The notes beneath the pieces are model-generated. The model was not told the DNA's origin. It searched no databases and saw only the letters and a program-made list of their open reading frames with translations. The position numbers and the translations under genes are program-made. A DNA stretch of 64,000 nucleotides from Pseudomonas borbori (GTDB taxonomy: Bacteria > Pseudomonadota > Gammaproteobacteria > Pseudomonadales > Pseudomonadaceae): positions 30,211-94,210 of the forward strand of contig NZ_FOWX01000019.1 of assembly GCF_900115555.1 (NCBI RefSeq). The letters run 5' to 3'. This document shows positions 1 through 11,514 of the stretch, in pieces; the stretch's first letter is position 1, and each line of letters starts with the position of its first letter.

Positions 1-2917
1 CGCTATCGAGGTGCAACGCCGTGGCTACCCGGCCGTCCGCTTGCGCCTGGCCGAGGCCGACATCCAGCAGGTAGATGCGTTCGTCGGCCAGGCCGCCCTG
101 CTCGACCAGATAATCCTTGATGCTGGCGGCGCGGGCCTGGGCCAGTTGGCGCTGCAGCAACTGGCTCTTGCCCCAGAGTTGCAAGAGGGCGGCGCGCAGA
201 TTGGCGGCGCGCTGCTCCTTGTCCAGTTCCTGCCACTCGGCGGGTGGCTGCTGTTTCAGGCGGGCGCGGTAGATGCCTTCGAGCAGCGGATCTTGCTCGT
301 CTTGCGGGACCTCGAGCTGGCTGGCCTCGGCGGGCACCGTATCGCCGCGGCGCTGGAGGATCTTGTAGTAGGTGGTCTGGTACTCGCGCTGCAGGCGCTG
401 TTCGGCCAGGAGTGGGCCGTCACTGCTCTGTGCGCTGATGCCTTCTACTTCAAGGCGCAACGCCGGGCGCTCCTTCAGGGCGCTGGCAAGCACGCCGAGG
501 GCGGCCTGGGCGCGGCTGTCGAGTTGGCTACTGCCTGGGTCGAACTGTACGGTGCTGAGGTCCATGTCCGCACCGCCGCTGACCAGCCCGCCGATGAATT
601 TGAACGGCGCCTGGGCCGCGCGCAGGATCAGGTTGCGCAGGGTTTGCCAGACAATCGGCATCACGCTGAATTCGGGGTTGTTGAGGTCGCCCTGCACCGG
701 CAGGCTCAGGGCGATCTTGCCCTCGGTATCCTTGAGCAGGGCGACGGCCAGGCGAATCGGCAAGTCGACCGCGCTGGGGCTGTCGACTTTTTCACCGAGC
801 TGCAGTTGTTCGACCACCACGCTGTTTTCGGCATTCAGTTTGCCCTGGCTGATGCGGTAATGCAGGTCCAGATTGAGCCGGCCCTTGCGGATGCGATAGC
901 CGGCGAACTTGCCGGAGTAGGGCGTCAGGGTGGTCAGTTCGAGCTGTTTGAACTGGGTGATGATATCCAGGCTATCCAGCGGGTCGAAGGGGTTGAGGCT
1001 GCCCTTGATGCTGACCGGGGCGTAGCGGTCGACCTTGCCGGCGATGTCCACGCTGGCCGGTTTCTGTGCGCGGCTGTCGAGGCTGCCGATGCGGCCGTTG
1101 AGCTGCTGGATGGCCGTGGCGAAGTTGGGGGTCAGGCTGAAGTCGGCGAAATTGGCCGAGCCGTCGGCGAGGGTCACCTCGCCGATATGGATGCCCAGCG
1201 GCGGGCTGGCGGACTCCGGCGGGGTGGCCGGCTCGGCGGACGTCGGATCGCCGGGCCCCGGAGCGCCGGACCGAGCGATCAGCAGGTCGCTGACGTTGGT
1301 GGTCAGGTCTTCGTTGATGATGAAGCGCGCATAGGGCTGGTTCAGCCGCACCTTGTCGATGCTCAGGCGGTCGCCGTGGCGGTAGTTGAGGCCGAGCAGG
1401 TCGAGTTGCTGCCAGCGCACGAAGTCGCGTTCCTTGAGGGTGTCGAGGGTATGCAGCTGGTTGACCTGGGCCTTGCCTGTGACGCTGAACGCCAGTGGCT
1501 CGGTGGCGTCCAGGGCGACGTCCAGATCGCTGTCGAGCAGGCCGCTGCGCAGCTCGATGCGCACCAGGGGGCTGAGATAGGCCTGGGCCAGGCGCAGGTC
1601 GATTGCGCGGCTGGTGACTTTCAGGCTGGCCGTGGTCGGGTTCAGTTGCACTTGCCCCTCGGCCTGCAATGTCCCCTGTTGACCCAGACCGGTGTCGAGT
1701 CTGAGGGTGAAGGGCGAGGTACCCAGGCTGTCGAAATCTTGCAGGTCGAGGTCAAGGGGGCCCAGTTCGAGGGCGACATCCTGTTCCGGCACGCGGTCGG
1801 CCAGGTGCACCCGGTAGTCACGCAGTTGCACATCGCGTAGCAGTACTTGCCAGGGTTTGCCCGGCGCCGTCTCGCTCTGCTCCTTGTCCTCCTGCTGCGC
1901 GCCGCTGGCTGGCGAGGTGGCGAACAGCTTCTGCCAATCCAGTTGGCCATCGGCCTCACGGGCGGCCCAGGTTTCCAGGCTCTGGCTGCGGATCTTGCCG
2001 ACCACCACCTGCTGCTTGAGCAGATCCAGGCTGGTGTCGCTGACTTCCAGGCTGGCCAGTTTCACCAGTGGCCGGCCGTCCGTTGCCTTGATGGCGAAGG
2101 GGGCGATCTTGATCCGGGTGTTGTTCAGCAGCAGTTGTGTGTCGCTGGTCAGGCTCAGGCTGTAGTCGGTGGCCAGGTCGATCACCCCCTCTTCCAGCTC
2201 CAGCGGCACGGCATCGCGTACATAGGGCCATATGGCTTTGAGTTTGCCATCGCTGAGTTTCAGGCTGCCGCTGGAGCCGATCGGCACCAGGCTGATCTGT
2301 CCGTTCCAGTCGATCCGTCCACCATGGGGGCCGGTGGCGACCAGGGTCATCTCGGCACTGTCGTCCGGCAGGGTGCTGAGATTGTGCAGTTCGAAGTTGA
2401 GGTCGTCGTAGACAAACTCGATGGGTTCGCTCGGGCGCAGATCCTCGAAACGCAGGTCGCCGCCGGCCAGTTTGATGTGATCGATGCGCAGCGGCAAAGG
2501 CTCACCGGCCGGTTCCCCGGCGACCGGCTCGGCGCTGGCCGGCAGCTTGAACAGCTGGGCCAGGTTAAGCGTACCGTCCTTGGCGAACAGCAACTGGGTC
2601 TGTGGCCTATCCAGCTCGACTGCGCTCAGGTGCAGAACGCTGCGCCACAGGCTGTCGAGTTGCAGGTTGGCATAGAGGTGCTCGAAGGCCACTTGTTCCT
2701 CGCCGGGCTCGCCGATGCGCAAGCCCCAGAGCTTGGCTTCCAGGCTGAAGGGGTTGAGTTGCAGGCGCTCCAGCGTGGCGGGCGCATTGCTGTACAGGGC
2801 GAGTTGCTGGTTGGCGATGCGCAGGCCGATGCCGGGCAGGATCAGAAACCCGAGCAGGCTGTAGAGGACAACGGCAATCAGCAGGGCGCCGGCGGCGCGC
2901 TTTATTCCTTTAAGCAT
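1..2917 (-). CDS. DUF748 / AsmA-like envelope protein (3' end outside window)
   Basis: Open from an ATG at 2917 to the window edge, about 972 codons, with the C-terminus cut off by the window. The start MLKGIKRAAG is followed by one hydrophobic helix (about residues 8-26, LLIAVVLYSLLGFLILPGIG), then a long soluble region rich in alternating polar/hydrophobic strands. This matches the DUF748 family, large AsmA-like proteins anchored in the inner membrane and facing the periplasm; their proposed role in envelope lipid or outer-membrane maintenance is family knowledge, not shown here. The last visible residues (YLLDVGLGQAQADGRVAT) look like the conserved end of the family, so little is probably missing. 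The long plus-strand reading frame over this gene is a shadow. Confidence 0.8.
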   Translation of the reverse strand, partial: MLKGIKRAAGALLIAVVLYSLLGFLILPGIGLRIANQQLALYSNAPATLERLQLNPFSLEAKLWGLRIGEPGEEQVAFEHLYANLQLDSLWRSVLHLSAVELDRPQTQLLFAKDGTLNLAQLFKLPASAEPVAGEPAGEPLPLRIDHIKLAGGDLRFEDLRPSEPIEFVYDDLNFELHNLSTLPDDSAEMTLVATGPHGGRIDWNGQISLVPIGSSGSLKLSDGKLKAIWPYVRDAVPLELEEGVIDLATDYSLSLTSDTQLLLNNTRIKIAPFAIKATDGRPLVKLASLEVSDTSLDLLKQQVVVGKIRSQSLETWAAREADGQLDWQKLFATSPASGAQQEDKEQSETAPGKPWQVLLRDVQLRDYRVHLADRVPEQDVALELGPLDLDLQDFDSLGTSPFTLRLDTGLGQQGTLQAEGQVQLNPTTASLKVTSRAIDLRLAQAYLSPLVRIELRSGLLDSDLDVALDATEPLAFSVTGKAQVNQLHTLDTLKERDFVRWQQLDLLGLNYRHGDRLSIDKVRLNQPYARFIINEDLTTNVSDLLIARSGAPGPGDPTSAEPATPPESASPPLGIHIGEVTLADGSANFADFSLTPNFATAIQQLNGRIGSLDSRAQKPASVDIAGKVDRYAPVSIKGSLNPFDPLDSLDIITQFKQLELTTLTPYSGKFAGYRIRKGRLNLDLHYRISQGKLNAENSVVVEQLQLGEKVDSPSAVDLPIRLAVALLKDTEGKIALSLPVQGDLNNPEFSVMPIVWQTLRNLILRAAQAPFKFIGGLVSGGADMDLSTVQFDPGSSQLDSRAQAALGVLASALKERPALRLEVEGISAQSSDGPLLAEQRLQREYQTTYYKILQRRGDTVPAEASQLEVPQDEQDPLLEGIYRARLKQQPPAEWQELDKEQRAANLRAALLQLWGKSQLLQRQLAQARAASIKDYLVEQGGLADERIYLLDVGLGQAQADGRVATALHLDS

Positions 2918-3019
2918 AAAAACGTCATCTATCCCGACGAGAAGTGCTTTGGAGTATGGCACGCGCGCACAGTTCCAGACGACGGGCGTGGCGTGCTTCC
3001 TGCGCGGCTTTGGCTTGGC

Positions 3020-4036
3020 TTAGAACTGCAGGATCAGGGTTTTCAGCGGCGGCTGGCCGTCACGTGAAGGGAAGTCCGGCGCTGGTGCCAGCACCTGACA
3101 CTCGCGTACCGGCCGCCCGAGCTTTTCCGCGCAGCGCAGCACCTGCGCGCGCCAGTCGCTCAGGGCGACCTTCGCCAGGTTGTTGCAGCAGATCAGCACG
3201 CCGTCGTCGGCGGTGGCGAGAATCGCCGGTTTGAGCAGGCTCTGGTAGTCGCGCAGCAGGTCGACGGTGCCGAAGGCGCTCTTGGCCCAGGCGGGCGGGT
3301 CGAGCACTACCCGATCGAACTGGCGCTGCTGCAGGCGTGGGTAATCGGGCAGCTTGTGCCCGCGCCGTGTGCTGATCGGCAGCCCGGCCAACTGGCGAAT
3401 CGCCGGAAAATAGTCGGACTGGATGAACTGCATGGACGCCAGGCCGGGATTGAGTGCGGCGTTTTCGCGGCCGACCGCCAGGTTGCCTTCGGCAAAATCC
3501 AGGTTGATCACTTCGCTGGCGCCGCCGGCCGCCGCGCTGAGGCCGACGCCGCAGGTGTAGGCGAACAGGTTGAGCACGGATTTGCCGGCGCTGTGCGCCT
3601 TGATCCAGCCGCGGGCGTTGCGCAGGTCGAGAAACAGCAGCGGATCCTGTCCGGCATGACGACCGCGCACACGGTACTTGAGGCCCCATTCGTGGCCGAC
3701 CAGGTCCGTCAGGGCCTCGGGCTCGGCCTGGTAGACCGGGTCACTGCGATCGATCCGCGAGTTGCCCTGGGAACGGTCGTTGTAGACCAGCAACAGCGGC
3801 GTATCGAGAGCCTGCTCGCATTGCCCGGCCAGTTGCAGCAGCTGGTCATGGCCGAGGCCCTGATGAAAGCTTTGCACCAATAGTTGTGGGCCATAGCGGT
3901 CGATGGTCAGACCGCCGGCGCCTTCCTGGCTGCCGTGGAACAGGCGGTAGCAGTCGGTGCCCTGTTGATGCAGTTCCGTCAGCAGGACTTGGCGGTTGTT
4001 CAGTGCGGCGCGCAGCGCCTGGTCGAGAGAAGGCAT
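3020..4036 (-). CDS. class I SAM-dependent methyltransferase (RlmI-like)
   Basis: A 338-residue protein with an AdoMet-binding motif I region (VLNLFAYTCGVGLSAAAGG) and the motif IV signature DPPAWAKSAFG found in RlmI/RlmKL-type rRNA methyltransferases. It probably methylates a base in rRNA; the exact target is not readable. ATG at 4036 is chosen: the frame can be extended only to a TTG at 4102, but that lies inside the terminator hairpin of the upstream thiolase gene and adds no conserved sequence. It reads in the same direction as its neighbours but is separated from the thiolase gene by that hairpin. Confidence 0.8.
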   Translation of the reverse strand: MPSLDQALRAALNNRQVLLTELHQQGTDCYRLFHGSQEGAGGLTIDRYGPQLLVQSFHQGLGHDQLLQLAGQCEQALDTPLLLVYNDRSQGNSRIDRSDPVYQAEPEALTDLVGHEWGLKYRVRGRHAGQDPLLFLDLRNARGWIKAHSAGKSVLNLFAYTCGVGLSAAAGGASEVINLDFAEGNLAVGRENAALNPGLASMQFIQSDYFPAIRQLAGLPISTRRGHKLPDYPRLQQRQFDRVVLDPPAWAKSAFGTVDLLRDYQSLLKPAILATADDGVLICCNNLAKVALSDWRAQVLRCAEKLGRPVRECQVLAPAPDFPSRDGQPPLKTLILQF

Positions 4037-4092
4037 GCGCGGCGACTCGGAAAAGAGGGGCGCGCAGTTTACCAAGAAAAAGGTCGGAGCCG

Positions 4093-4122
4093 GCGGGTGC
4101 AACCCGTGGGGGTTGCACCCGC
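4093..4122 (-). terminator. hairpin terminator after thiolase gene
   Basis: A perfect 12-bp stem (4093-4104 with 4111-4122) around a 6-base loop lies just after the thiolase stop codon. On the minus strand it is followed, ten bases later, by a short T run. It overlaps the false TTG start of the next gene. Confidence 0.7.
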
Positions 4123-4130
4123 AGCGGCAT

Positions 4131-5312
4131 TTATCCGCGCTCGATCGCCAGGGCCACGCCCTGACCGCCGCCGATGCACAGGGTAGCCAGGCCCTTGTGG
4201 GCGTCGCGCTTGATCATCTCGTGCAGCAGGGTCACCAGAATCCGGCAGCCGGAACCGCCAATCGGGTGGCCGATGGCGATGGCGCCACCATTGACGTTGA
4301 CCTTGCTCGCATCCCACTGCAGTTCCTTGCCGACCGCCAGGGCCTGGGCGGCGAAGGCTTCGTTGGCCTCGATCAGGTCCAGTTGCTCCAGGCTCCAGCC
4401 GGCCTTGGCCAGGCAGCGCCGGGTGGCGCTGACCGGGCCGATGCCCATGATCGCCGGATCGACGCCGGCATTAGCGTAGCCGGCGATCCTGGCCAGCACC
4501 GGCAGGCCGAGGGCCTCGGCCTTGGCCGCGCTCATCAGCAATACCGCGGCGGCGCCGTCGTTGAGGCTGGAGGCGTTGCCGGCGGTGACGCTGCCGTCCT
4601 TCTTGAACGCCGGCTTGAGCTTGCCCAGGGCCTCGGTGCTGGTACCGGCACGCGGCTGCTCGTCGGTGGCGAAGGCCAGGGGCTCGCCCTTGCGCTGGGG
4701 AATCAGGATCGGGGTGATTTCATCCTTGAAACGACCGGCCTCGATGGCGGCGCAGGCTTTTTGCTGCGACGCAGCGGCGAAGGCATCCTGCTCCTCGCGG
4801 CTGATGGCGTACTTGTCCACCAGGTTCTCGGCGGTGATGCCCATGTGGTAGTCGTTGAAGGCGTCCCACAGGCCGTCCTGGATCATCGTATCGATGAGCT
4901 TGGCGTGGCCCATGCGCAGGCCGGTGCGGGCGCCGGGCATGACGTAGGGCGCCAGGCTCATGTTCTCCATGCCGCCGGCGATCACCACCTCGGCGTCGCC
5001 GCAGCGGATCGCCTGGGCGCCCAGATGCAGGGCCTTGAGGCCCGAGCCGCAGACCTTGTTCAGGGTCAGCGCCGGCACCGCGTGGGGCAGGCCGGCGCGG
5101 ATCGCCGCCTGGCGCGCCGGGTTCTGCCCGGAGCCTGCGGTGAGCACCTGGCCGAGGATCACTTCGTCGACCTCGGCGCCGTTCAGGCCGGTCTGCTCCA
5201 GCAGGCGGCGGATCACCGCGGCGCCCAGTTCGGGGGCGGCGATGTTCGCCAGAGAACCCTGGAAGCTGCCGACGGCGGTGCGGGTGGCGGCGACGATGAC
5301 GACTTCTTGCAT
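4131..5312 (-). CDS. acetyl-CoA C-acyltransferase (thiolase)
   Basis: A 393-residue type II thiolase. The nucleophilic cysteine is in [11 protein letters not shown] (about residue 90), the active-site His is in [14 protein letters not shown], and the second cysteine is in [13 protein letters not shown] at the C-terminus, so all catalytic parts are present. It would condense two acetyl-CoA to acetoacetyl-CoA or cleave 3-ketoacyl-CoA. The start is the ATG at 5312, which has GAGGAAG eight bases upstream; a TTG at 5327 would overlap this ribosome binding site. No polyhydroxyalkanoate or ketone-body genes lie next to it, so biosynthetic versus degradative use is open. Confidence 0.93.
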   Translation of the reverse strand: MQEVVIVAATRTAVGSFQGSLANIAAPELGAAVIRRLLEQTGLNGAEVDEVILGQVLTAGSGQNPARQAAIRAGLPHAVPALTLNKVCGSGLKALHLGAQAIRCGDAEVVIAGGMENMSLAPYVMPGARTGLRMGHAKLIDTMIQDGLWDAFNDYHMGITAENLVDKYAISREEQDAFAAASQQKACAAIEAGRFKDEITPILIPQRKGEPLAFATDEQPRAGTSTEALGKLKPAFKKDGSVTAGNASSLNDGAAAVLLMSAAKAEALGLPVLARIAGYANAGVDPAIMGIGPVSATRRCLAKAGWSLEQLDLIEANEAFAAQALAVGKELQWDASKVNVNGGAIAIGHPIGGSGCRILVTLLHEMIKRDAHKGLATLCIGGGQGVALAIERG

Positions 5313-5441
5313 GGTGGGCTTCCTCAAGAAAGTGGGGGCGGTGAGTTGCAGCGAGGGCGCTATGGTTGCACAGCAGCTTGGTTGTGGGCCAGCACGCGAA
5401 CCGGCCGGTCACCTGCTAAAGGATGCTGCTTGGGGGCGGCA

Positions 5442-6317
5442 TCAGGCGGGCGGCAGCGCCAGGCGTTTGCGCGCGCGGTGGATGGCACTGTTGCGCACCG
5501 CCCAGCGCAATACCGGCGCCAGGCTGTGCACGCCGCCATGAATCAAGCGGCTGCGCAGTGGCCCGATGGGCTGTTCGAGCATGCTCTGCGCCCAGTCCGG
5601 CAACAGGTCGATGCCGGCCTGGGTCAGCAGTTTGGCCACAGGCACGGCGAGTGCGCTGGGTGCCGGGGCATTGCGCAGAATCTGCAGAATCTCCCGGGAG
5701 CGCTGCTCGCAGCGTAATTGCGGGCGGATGGCGCTCAGGTAGGCGGCGATTTCGCTGCGCGAGCGCGGCACCTGGCTGGCGCCGAGGCGCTCGGCCACCA
5801 GGGCGATCTCGGCGTAGTAACGATCCTGATCGGCAGCGCTCAGCCGCGGATTACGGTAGCGCAGATGGGCCTGGAGAAAGCTGTGCACCTCGGCCACATG
5901 CACCCAGGTCAGCAGGGCCGGGTCGCTGGCCGCATAGGGACGGCCATCCGGCGCCGTGCCGGTCACCTGCAGGTGGATGCGTTTGACCTTGTCGATCAGC
6001 CAGTCGGCATCGGCGCGGGCGCCGAAGGTGGTGCCGGAGATGAACTGGCCGGTGCGCCGCAGGCGGCCGAGCAGGTCGTTGCGGAAGTTCGAGTGGTCCC
6101 AGACCCCGGCCAGGGCCAGCGGATGCAGTGCCTGCAGCAGCAGGGCGCTGATGCCGCCGATCAGCATGCTGGTGAAGTCGCCATGCACCTGCCAACTCAC
6201 CGAATCGGGGCCGAACAGGCCGGGGTCGCCCTTGGGGTGTTCGAAGTCGATCTGGCCGAGGGCGATGCCGCTGAGGCTGAACACCTGGGTCTCGATGTGG
6301 CGGCGAAGAAATTCCAT
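5442..6317 (-). CDS. oxygenase MpaB / DUF2236 family protein
   Basis: A 291-residue protein of the MpaB/latex-clearing oxygenase-like (DUF2236) family. Visible hallmarks are a helical core with SMLIGGISALLLQALHPLAL, a WVHVAEVHSFL segment and conserved basic residues after RTGQFISGTTFG. Family members are haem-binding or diiron-like oxygenases of mostly unknown substrate. No signal peptide is seen. It stands alone between the thiolase and acs genes, so context gives no substrate. Confidence 0.8.
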   Translation of the reverse strand: MEFLRRHIETQVFSLSGIALGQIDFEHPKGDPGLFGPDSVSWQVHGDFTSMLIGGISALLLQALHPLALAGVWDHSNFRNDLLGRLRRTGQFISGTTFGARADADWLIDKVKRIHLQVTGTAPDGRPYAASDPALLTWVHVAEVHSFLQAHLRYRNPRLSAADQDRYYAEIALVAERLGASQVPRSRSEIAAYLSAIRPQLRCEQRSREILQILRNAPAPSALAVPVAKLLTQAGIDLLPDWAQSMLEQPIGPLRSRLIHGGVHSLAPVLRWAVRNSAIHRARKRLALPPA

Positions 6318-6348
6318 GAGGAACTACGGCTCGGGTGAGGGGAGAGTC

Positions 6349-6434
6349 TGTAGGAGCCAGCTTGCTGGCGATCAGGTGCGGATCGTCGGAATGCCGAACC
6401 ACAGCAAGGACTGAGCGTCCCCCTGGCTCCTGCA
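6349..6434. repeat. REPIN-like inverted repeat pair
   Basis: Two REP-type motifs in inverted orientation: TGTAGGAGCCAG at 6349 and its near complement CTGGCTCCTGCA at 6423, the first followed by CTTGCTGGCG. This is the form of paired Pseudomonas REP sequences. It lies between acs and the MpaB-type gene. Confidence 0.65.
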
Positions 6435-6445
6435 TGGGCACGGCG

Positions 6446-8383
<1,938 letters not shown>

Positions 8384-8473
8384 GCCGGGTCCCTATTCTT
8401 GTGTGCCGCGATAGGCATAAGGGTAGCACTCGCGCCAACGCCGGGGTCAGTGTTGGCGGGTCAATCCCACGCC

Positions 8474-8619
8474 TAGCAGGCTGTTGAAAAACTACCTACG
8501 TTGCCGATACGGCGTTAAAAACGGCCTCAAAATGCTCATTTACAACACGTAAACTGCGCTTTTTCGGCCGTTTTTGCCTTGTCTCGGCTGCCTCGCCTAC
8601 GTTTTTCAACGGCCTGCTA
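8474..8619. repeat. 146-bp element with terminal inverted repeats
   Basis: Both ends carry a 19-bp inverted repeat differing at one base (TAGCAGGCTGTTGAAAAAC at 8474-8492; its partner at 8601-8619). A second nested inverted pair, AAAAACGGCC (8517-8526) and GGCCGTTTTT (8566-8575), lies inside, so the whole element can fold into one long hairpin. It has no coding capacity of its own. It looks like a non-autonomous, MITE-like intergenic repeat. The remaining 8384-8709 interval holds only this element and the pgi terminator. Confidence 0.75.
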
Positions 8620-8670
8620 GGGCCTGCGCTGTTGTGGCCGCCGGTTGGCAGAAACCCAGTCGCATAGAGC

Positions 8671-8696
8671 CGCAACCCGGCCAGGGCCGGGTTGCG
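8671..8696 (-). terminator. hairpin downstream of pgi
   Basis: CGCAACCCGGC (8671-8681) pairs with 8686-8696 across a 4-base loop, 14 bases after the pgi stop. No T run follows on the minus strand, so it may act as a weak or Rho-assisted terminator. Confidence 0.5.
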
Positions 8697-8709
8697 GGCG
8701 AGCGATGCT

Positions 8710-10374
8710 TCAGCCGCGATGGCGGCCGCGGAAGAACTCGACCAGGCCCTGGGTCGATCCGTCTTCGGCAGCGCTGGTTTCATCGCCGACCATGCGCGAA
8801 TAGACGCTCTTGCCCAGTTCCTTGCCCAGCTCGACCCCCCACTGATCGAAGGCGTTGATGCCCCAGATCGCGCTCTGGGCGAACACCTTGTGCTCATACA
8901 TCGCCACCAGGGCGCCGAGGCGGCGCGGGCTGATGCGTTCGAGTACCAGGGTGTTGCTCGGCCGGTTGCCGGGGATCACCTTGTGTGGCGCCAGGCGCTG
9001 CACCTCGGCCTCGTCCAGGCCCTGAGCGTGCAGTTCGGCCTCGGCCTCTTCGCGGGTCTTGCCGAGCATCAGCGCCTGGCTCTGCGACAGGCAGTTGGCG
9101 TACAGCCACTGGTGGTGGTCGGCCACCGGGTTGTAGCTGACCACCGGGACGATGAAGTCCGCCGGAATCAACTGGGTGCCTTGGTGCAGCAGTTGGTGAT
9201 AGGCATGTTGGCCGTTGCAGCCGACCCCGCCCCAGATTACCGGCCCGGTGGCGCACTGTACCGGCCTGCCGTCCTGCAGCACGCTCTTGCCGTTGGATTC
9301 CATGTCCAGTTGCTGCAGGTGCTTGGTGATGTTGCGCAGGTAATGGTCGTACGGCAGGATCGCCTGGCTCTGCGCGCCCCAGAAGTTGCCGTACCAGATG
9401 CCCAGCAGGGCCAGCAGAACCGGCATGTTTTGTTCGAAGGGGGCGCTCTGGAAGTGCTCGTCCATGCTGTAGGCGCCGGACAGCAGCTCCTTGAAATTGG
9501 ACATGCCGATCGACATGGCGATCGGCAGGCCGATGGCCGACCACAGCGAATAGCGCCCGCCGACCCAGTCCCACATCGGGAAAATGTTCTCTTCGTGGAT
9601 GCCGAAAGCCACTGCCGCCCGGGTGTTGCTCGATACTGCAATGAAGTGCCGATACAGCTCGGCCTCGGAACCACCCTGGGCCAGGTACCAGCTACGCGCG
9701 GCCTGAGCGTTCTTCAGGGTCTCCAGGGTGCTGAAGGATTTCGACGAGACGATGAACAGGGTGGTTTCGGCGCGCAGCTTGGCGGCCAGTTCGTGGAACG
9801 AGCTGCCATCGATATTGGCCAGGTAATGGCAGCGCACGCCACGCTGGGCGAACGGCAGCAGGGCTTCGGAGACCAGTTGCGGGCCGAGGAAGGAGCCGCC
9901 GATGCCGATATTCACCACGTCGGTGATCGGCTTCTCGCTGTAGCCGCGCCACAGGCCGTCGTGCACCCGCCCGACCAGTTCGGTCATCTGGTGCAGCACC
10001 CGCTGCACCTCGGGCATCACGTCGACGCCATCGACCAGCACCTTGTCGCCGATCGGCCGGCGCAGCGCGGTGTGCAGGGCCGGGCGGGCCTCGGAGGCAT
10101 TGATCGGCTCGCCGTCGAACTGCGCCCGAATGGCCTGCTCCAGTCCGCATTCCTTGGCCAGGCTGACCAGCAGGTCGCGGGTTTCCAGGGTGATCAGGTT
10201 TTTCGAGTAGTCGAGAAACAGACCGCAGCTACTCAACGAAAGGTGCTCGAAACGCTGCGCGTCCATGTTGAACGCCTCGCGCATGCTGAAGCTCTGCAGG
10301 CTGGCGCGGTGTTCCTGGAGGGCCTGCCAGGTGGGCAGGGCGGTGACATCGAGGGGGTGTTGGTAGTACGCCAT
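8710..10374 (-). CDS. pgi: glucose-6-phosphate isomerase
   Basis: A 554-residue phosphoglucose isomerase interconverting glucose 6-phosphate and fructose 6-phosphate. Signature stretches are [12 protein letters not shown], the phosphate-binding [10 protein letters not shown], the SIS-domain [16 protein letters not shown], and [11 protein letters not shown] near the C-terminus. Length is normal (549 in E. coli). In Pseudomonas, which lacks phosphofructokinase, it works mainly in gluconeogenesis and hexose cycling. It follows panC after 279 bases without a gene. Confidence 0.97.
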   Translation of the reverse strand: MAYYQHPLDVTALPTWQALQEHRASLQSFSMREAFNMDAQRFEHLSLSSCGLFLDYSKNLITLETRDLLVSLAKECGLEQAIRAQFDGEPINASEARPALHTALRRPIGDKVLVDGVDVMPEVQRVLHQMTELVGRVHDGLWRGYSEKPITDVVNIGIGGSFLGPQLVSEALLPFAQRGVRCHYLANIDGSSFHELAAKLRAETTLFIVSSKSFSTLETLKNAQAARSWYLAQGGSEAELYRHFIAVSSNTRAAVAFGIHEENIFPMWDWVGGRYSLWSAIGLPIAMSIGMSNFKELLSGAYSMDEHFQSAPFEQNMPVLLALLGIWYGNFWGAQSQAILPYDHYLRNITKHLQQLDMESNGKSVLQDGRPVQCATGPVIWGGVGCNGQHAYHQLLHQGTQLIPADFIVPVVSYNPVADHHQWLYANCLSQSQALMLGKTREEAEAELHAQGLDEAEVQRLAPHKVIPGNRPSNTLVLERISPRRLGALVAMYEHKVFAQSAIWGINAFDQWGVELGKELGKSVYSRMVGDETSAAEDGSTQGLVEFFRGRHRG

Positions 10375-10653
10375 GTGGGGTGGCTTCCTTGTGCTTGAGC
10401 GATCTTTGCTGAATCGACGCCGGGATAACGAAGGGGCACTCTAGCTGTTGGTTGTTGCCATGGCTGAATAGTCCGAAGACGTCGTCTGCAGGCGCTTCAG
10501 CCGATGCAACAGGTAACCGGGTCATGGCCAAGCAGCAGCCCGCAGCCCGGCAAGAATGAGGCTCAGTGTAACTGGCGTGAGCCTGGGTTAGGCAAGCGCA
10601 TTAACGGTGCGGTACCGCCGGTTGGCCAGCCTGCATGCCGACGCACGCGTCGA

Positions 10654-11514
10654 TCAAGCCGTGGCGTCGAGGTCGAGGGTCAGGTTGTCGATCAGGCGGG
10701 TGCTGCCGAGAAAAGCCGCGGTCAGAATCACCAGCTGGCGATCGCTGGCAGTTGCCGGACGCAAGCTGTTCGCCTCGCGAATTTCCAGGTAGTCCGGGCG
10801 CAAGCCGGCGGTCAATTGTTGCTGGCGAGCCGCCTCGACCAGCTTGGCGAAGTCGCGCTCACCGCCGCCAAGTGCAGTGGCGACCTGTTGCAGGCTGCGG
10901 TACAGGGTGGGTGCGGCGGCGCGTTGTTCGGCGTTCAGGTAGCCGTTGCGCGAGGATAATGCCAGGCCATCGTCGGCGCGGATGGTCGGCTCGCCGAAAA
11001 TCTGCACCGGCATGTTCAGGTCGTGCACCAGGGTGCGAATCACCGCCAGTTGCTGGAAGTCCTTCTGGCCGAATACGGCGAGGTCGGGTTGCACCAGGTT
11101 GAACAGCTTGGTCACCACGGTGGCGACGCCGTCGAAATGGCCGGGCCGACTGGCGCCGCACAGGCCTTCGGAGACCCCTTGCACGCTGACCCGGGTCTGG
11201 CCGGCCATGCCGCCGGGGTACATCTCGTCCACCTCCGGATGGAACAGCAGGTGACAGCCGGCATCGAGGAGTTTCTCCTGGTCGGCGGCCAGGGTGCGCG
11301 GGTAGCTGCCCAGGTCTTCGCCGGGGCCGAACTGCAACGGGTTGACGAAGATGCTGGCGACCACGAAATCGGCGCGCTGGGCGGCTTTCTCGACCAGGGC
11401 AATATGTCCGGCGTGCAGGTTGCCCATGGTCGGGACGAAGCCGATCTGCTTGCCCTCGGCGCGGGCCAGGGCGACGGCTGCGCGCAGTTCGCGGATGGTT
11501 TTAACCGTGTTCAT
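10654..11514 (-). CDS. panC: pantothenate synthetase
   Basis: A 286-residue pantoate-beta-alanine ligase, last step of pantothenate synthesis. Visible are the ATP-binding [16 protein letters not shown] near residue 30 (HIGH-like HAGH), [14 protein letters not shown] and the second motif region [10 protein letters not shown]. The start [10 protein letters not shown] at 11514 overlaps the panB stop by four bases (ATGA), so the two genes are translationally coupled. The frame runs open far upstream inside panB, which is why the ATG, not the longest frame, is taken. Confidence 0.96.
   Translation of the reverse strand: MNTVKTIRELRAAVALARAEGKQIGFVPTMGNLHAGHIALVEKAAQRADFVVASIFVNPLQFGPGEDLGSYPRTLAADQEKLLDAGCHLLFHPEVDEMYPGGMAGQTRVSVQGVSEGLCGASRPGHFDGVATVVTKLFNLVQPDLAVFGQKDFQQLAVIRTLVHDLNMPVQIFGEPTIRADDGLALSSRNGYLNAEQRAAAPTLYRSLQQVATALGGGERDFAKLVEAARQQQLTAGLRPDYLEIREANSLRPATASDRQLVILTAAFLGSTRLIDNLTLDLDATA

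Noticed and set aside
11..1840. 609-codon plus-strand reading frame, continued by another at 1847-3067
   Set aside because: It is the complement of the DUF748 gene; its translation is low-complexity (Q, A, G, V rich) and lacks any motif, while the minus strand reads a coherent family protein.
8496..8897. 133-codon minus-strand frame running through the 146-bp element into pgi
   Set aside because: The frame crosses a non-coding inverted repeat and is out of frame with pgi; no ribosome site.
10229..10531. possible panD remnant before pgi
   Set aside because: The translation has no aspartate-decarboxylase sequence and overlaps the start of pgi.
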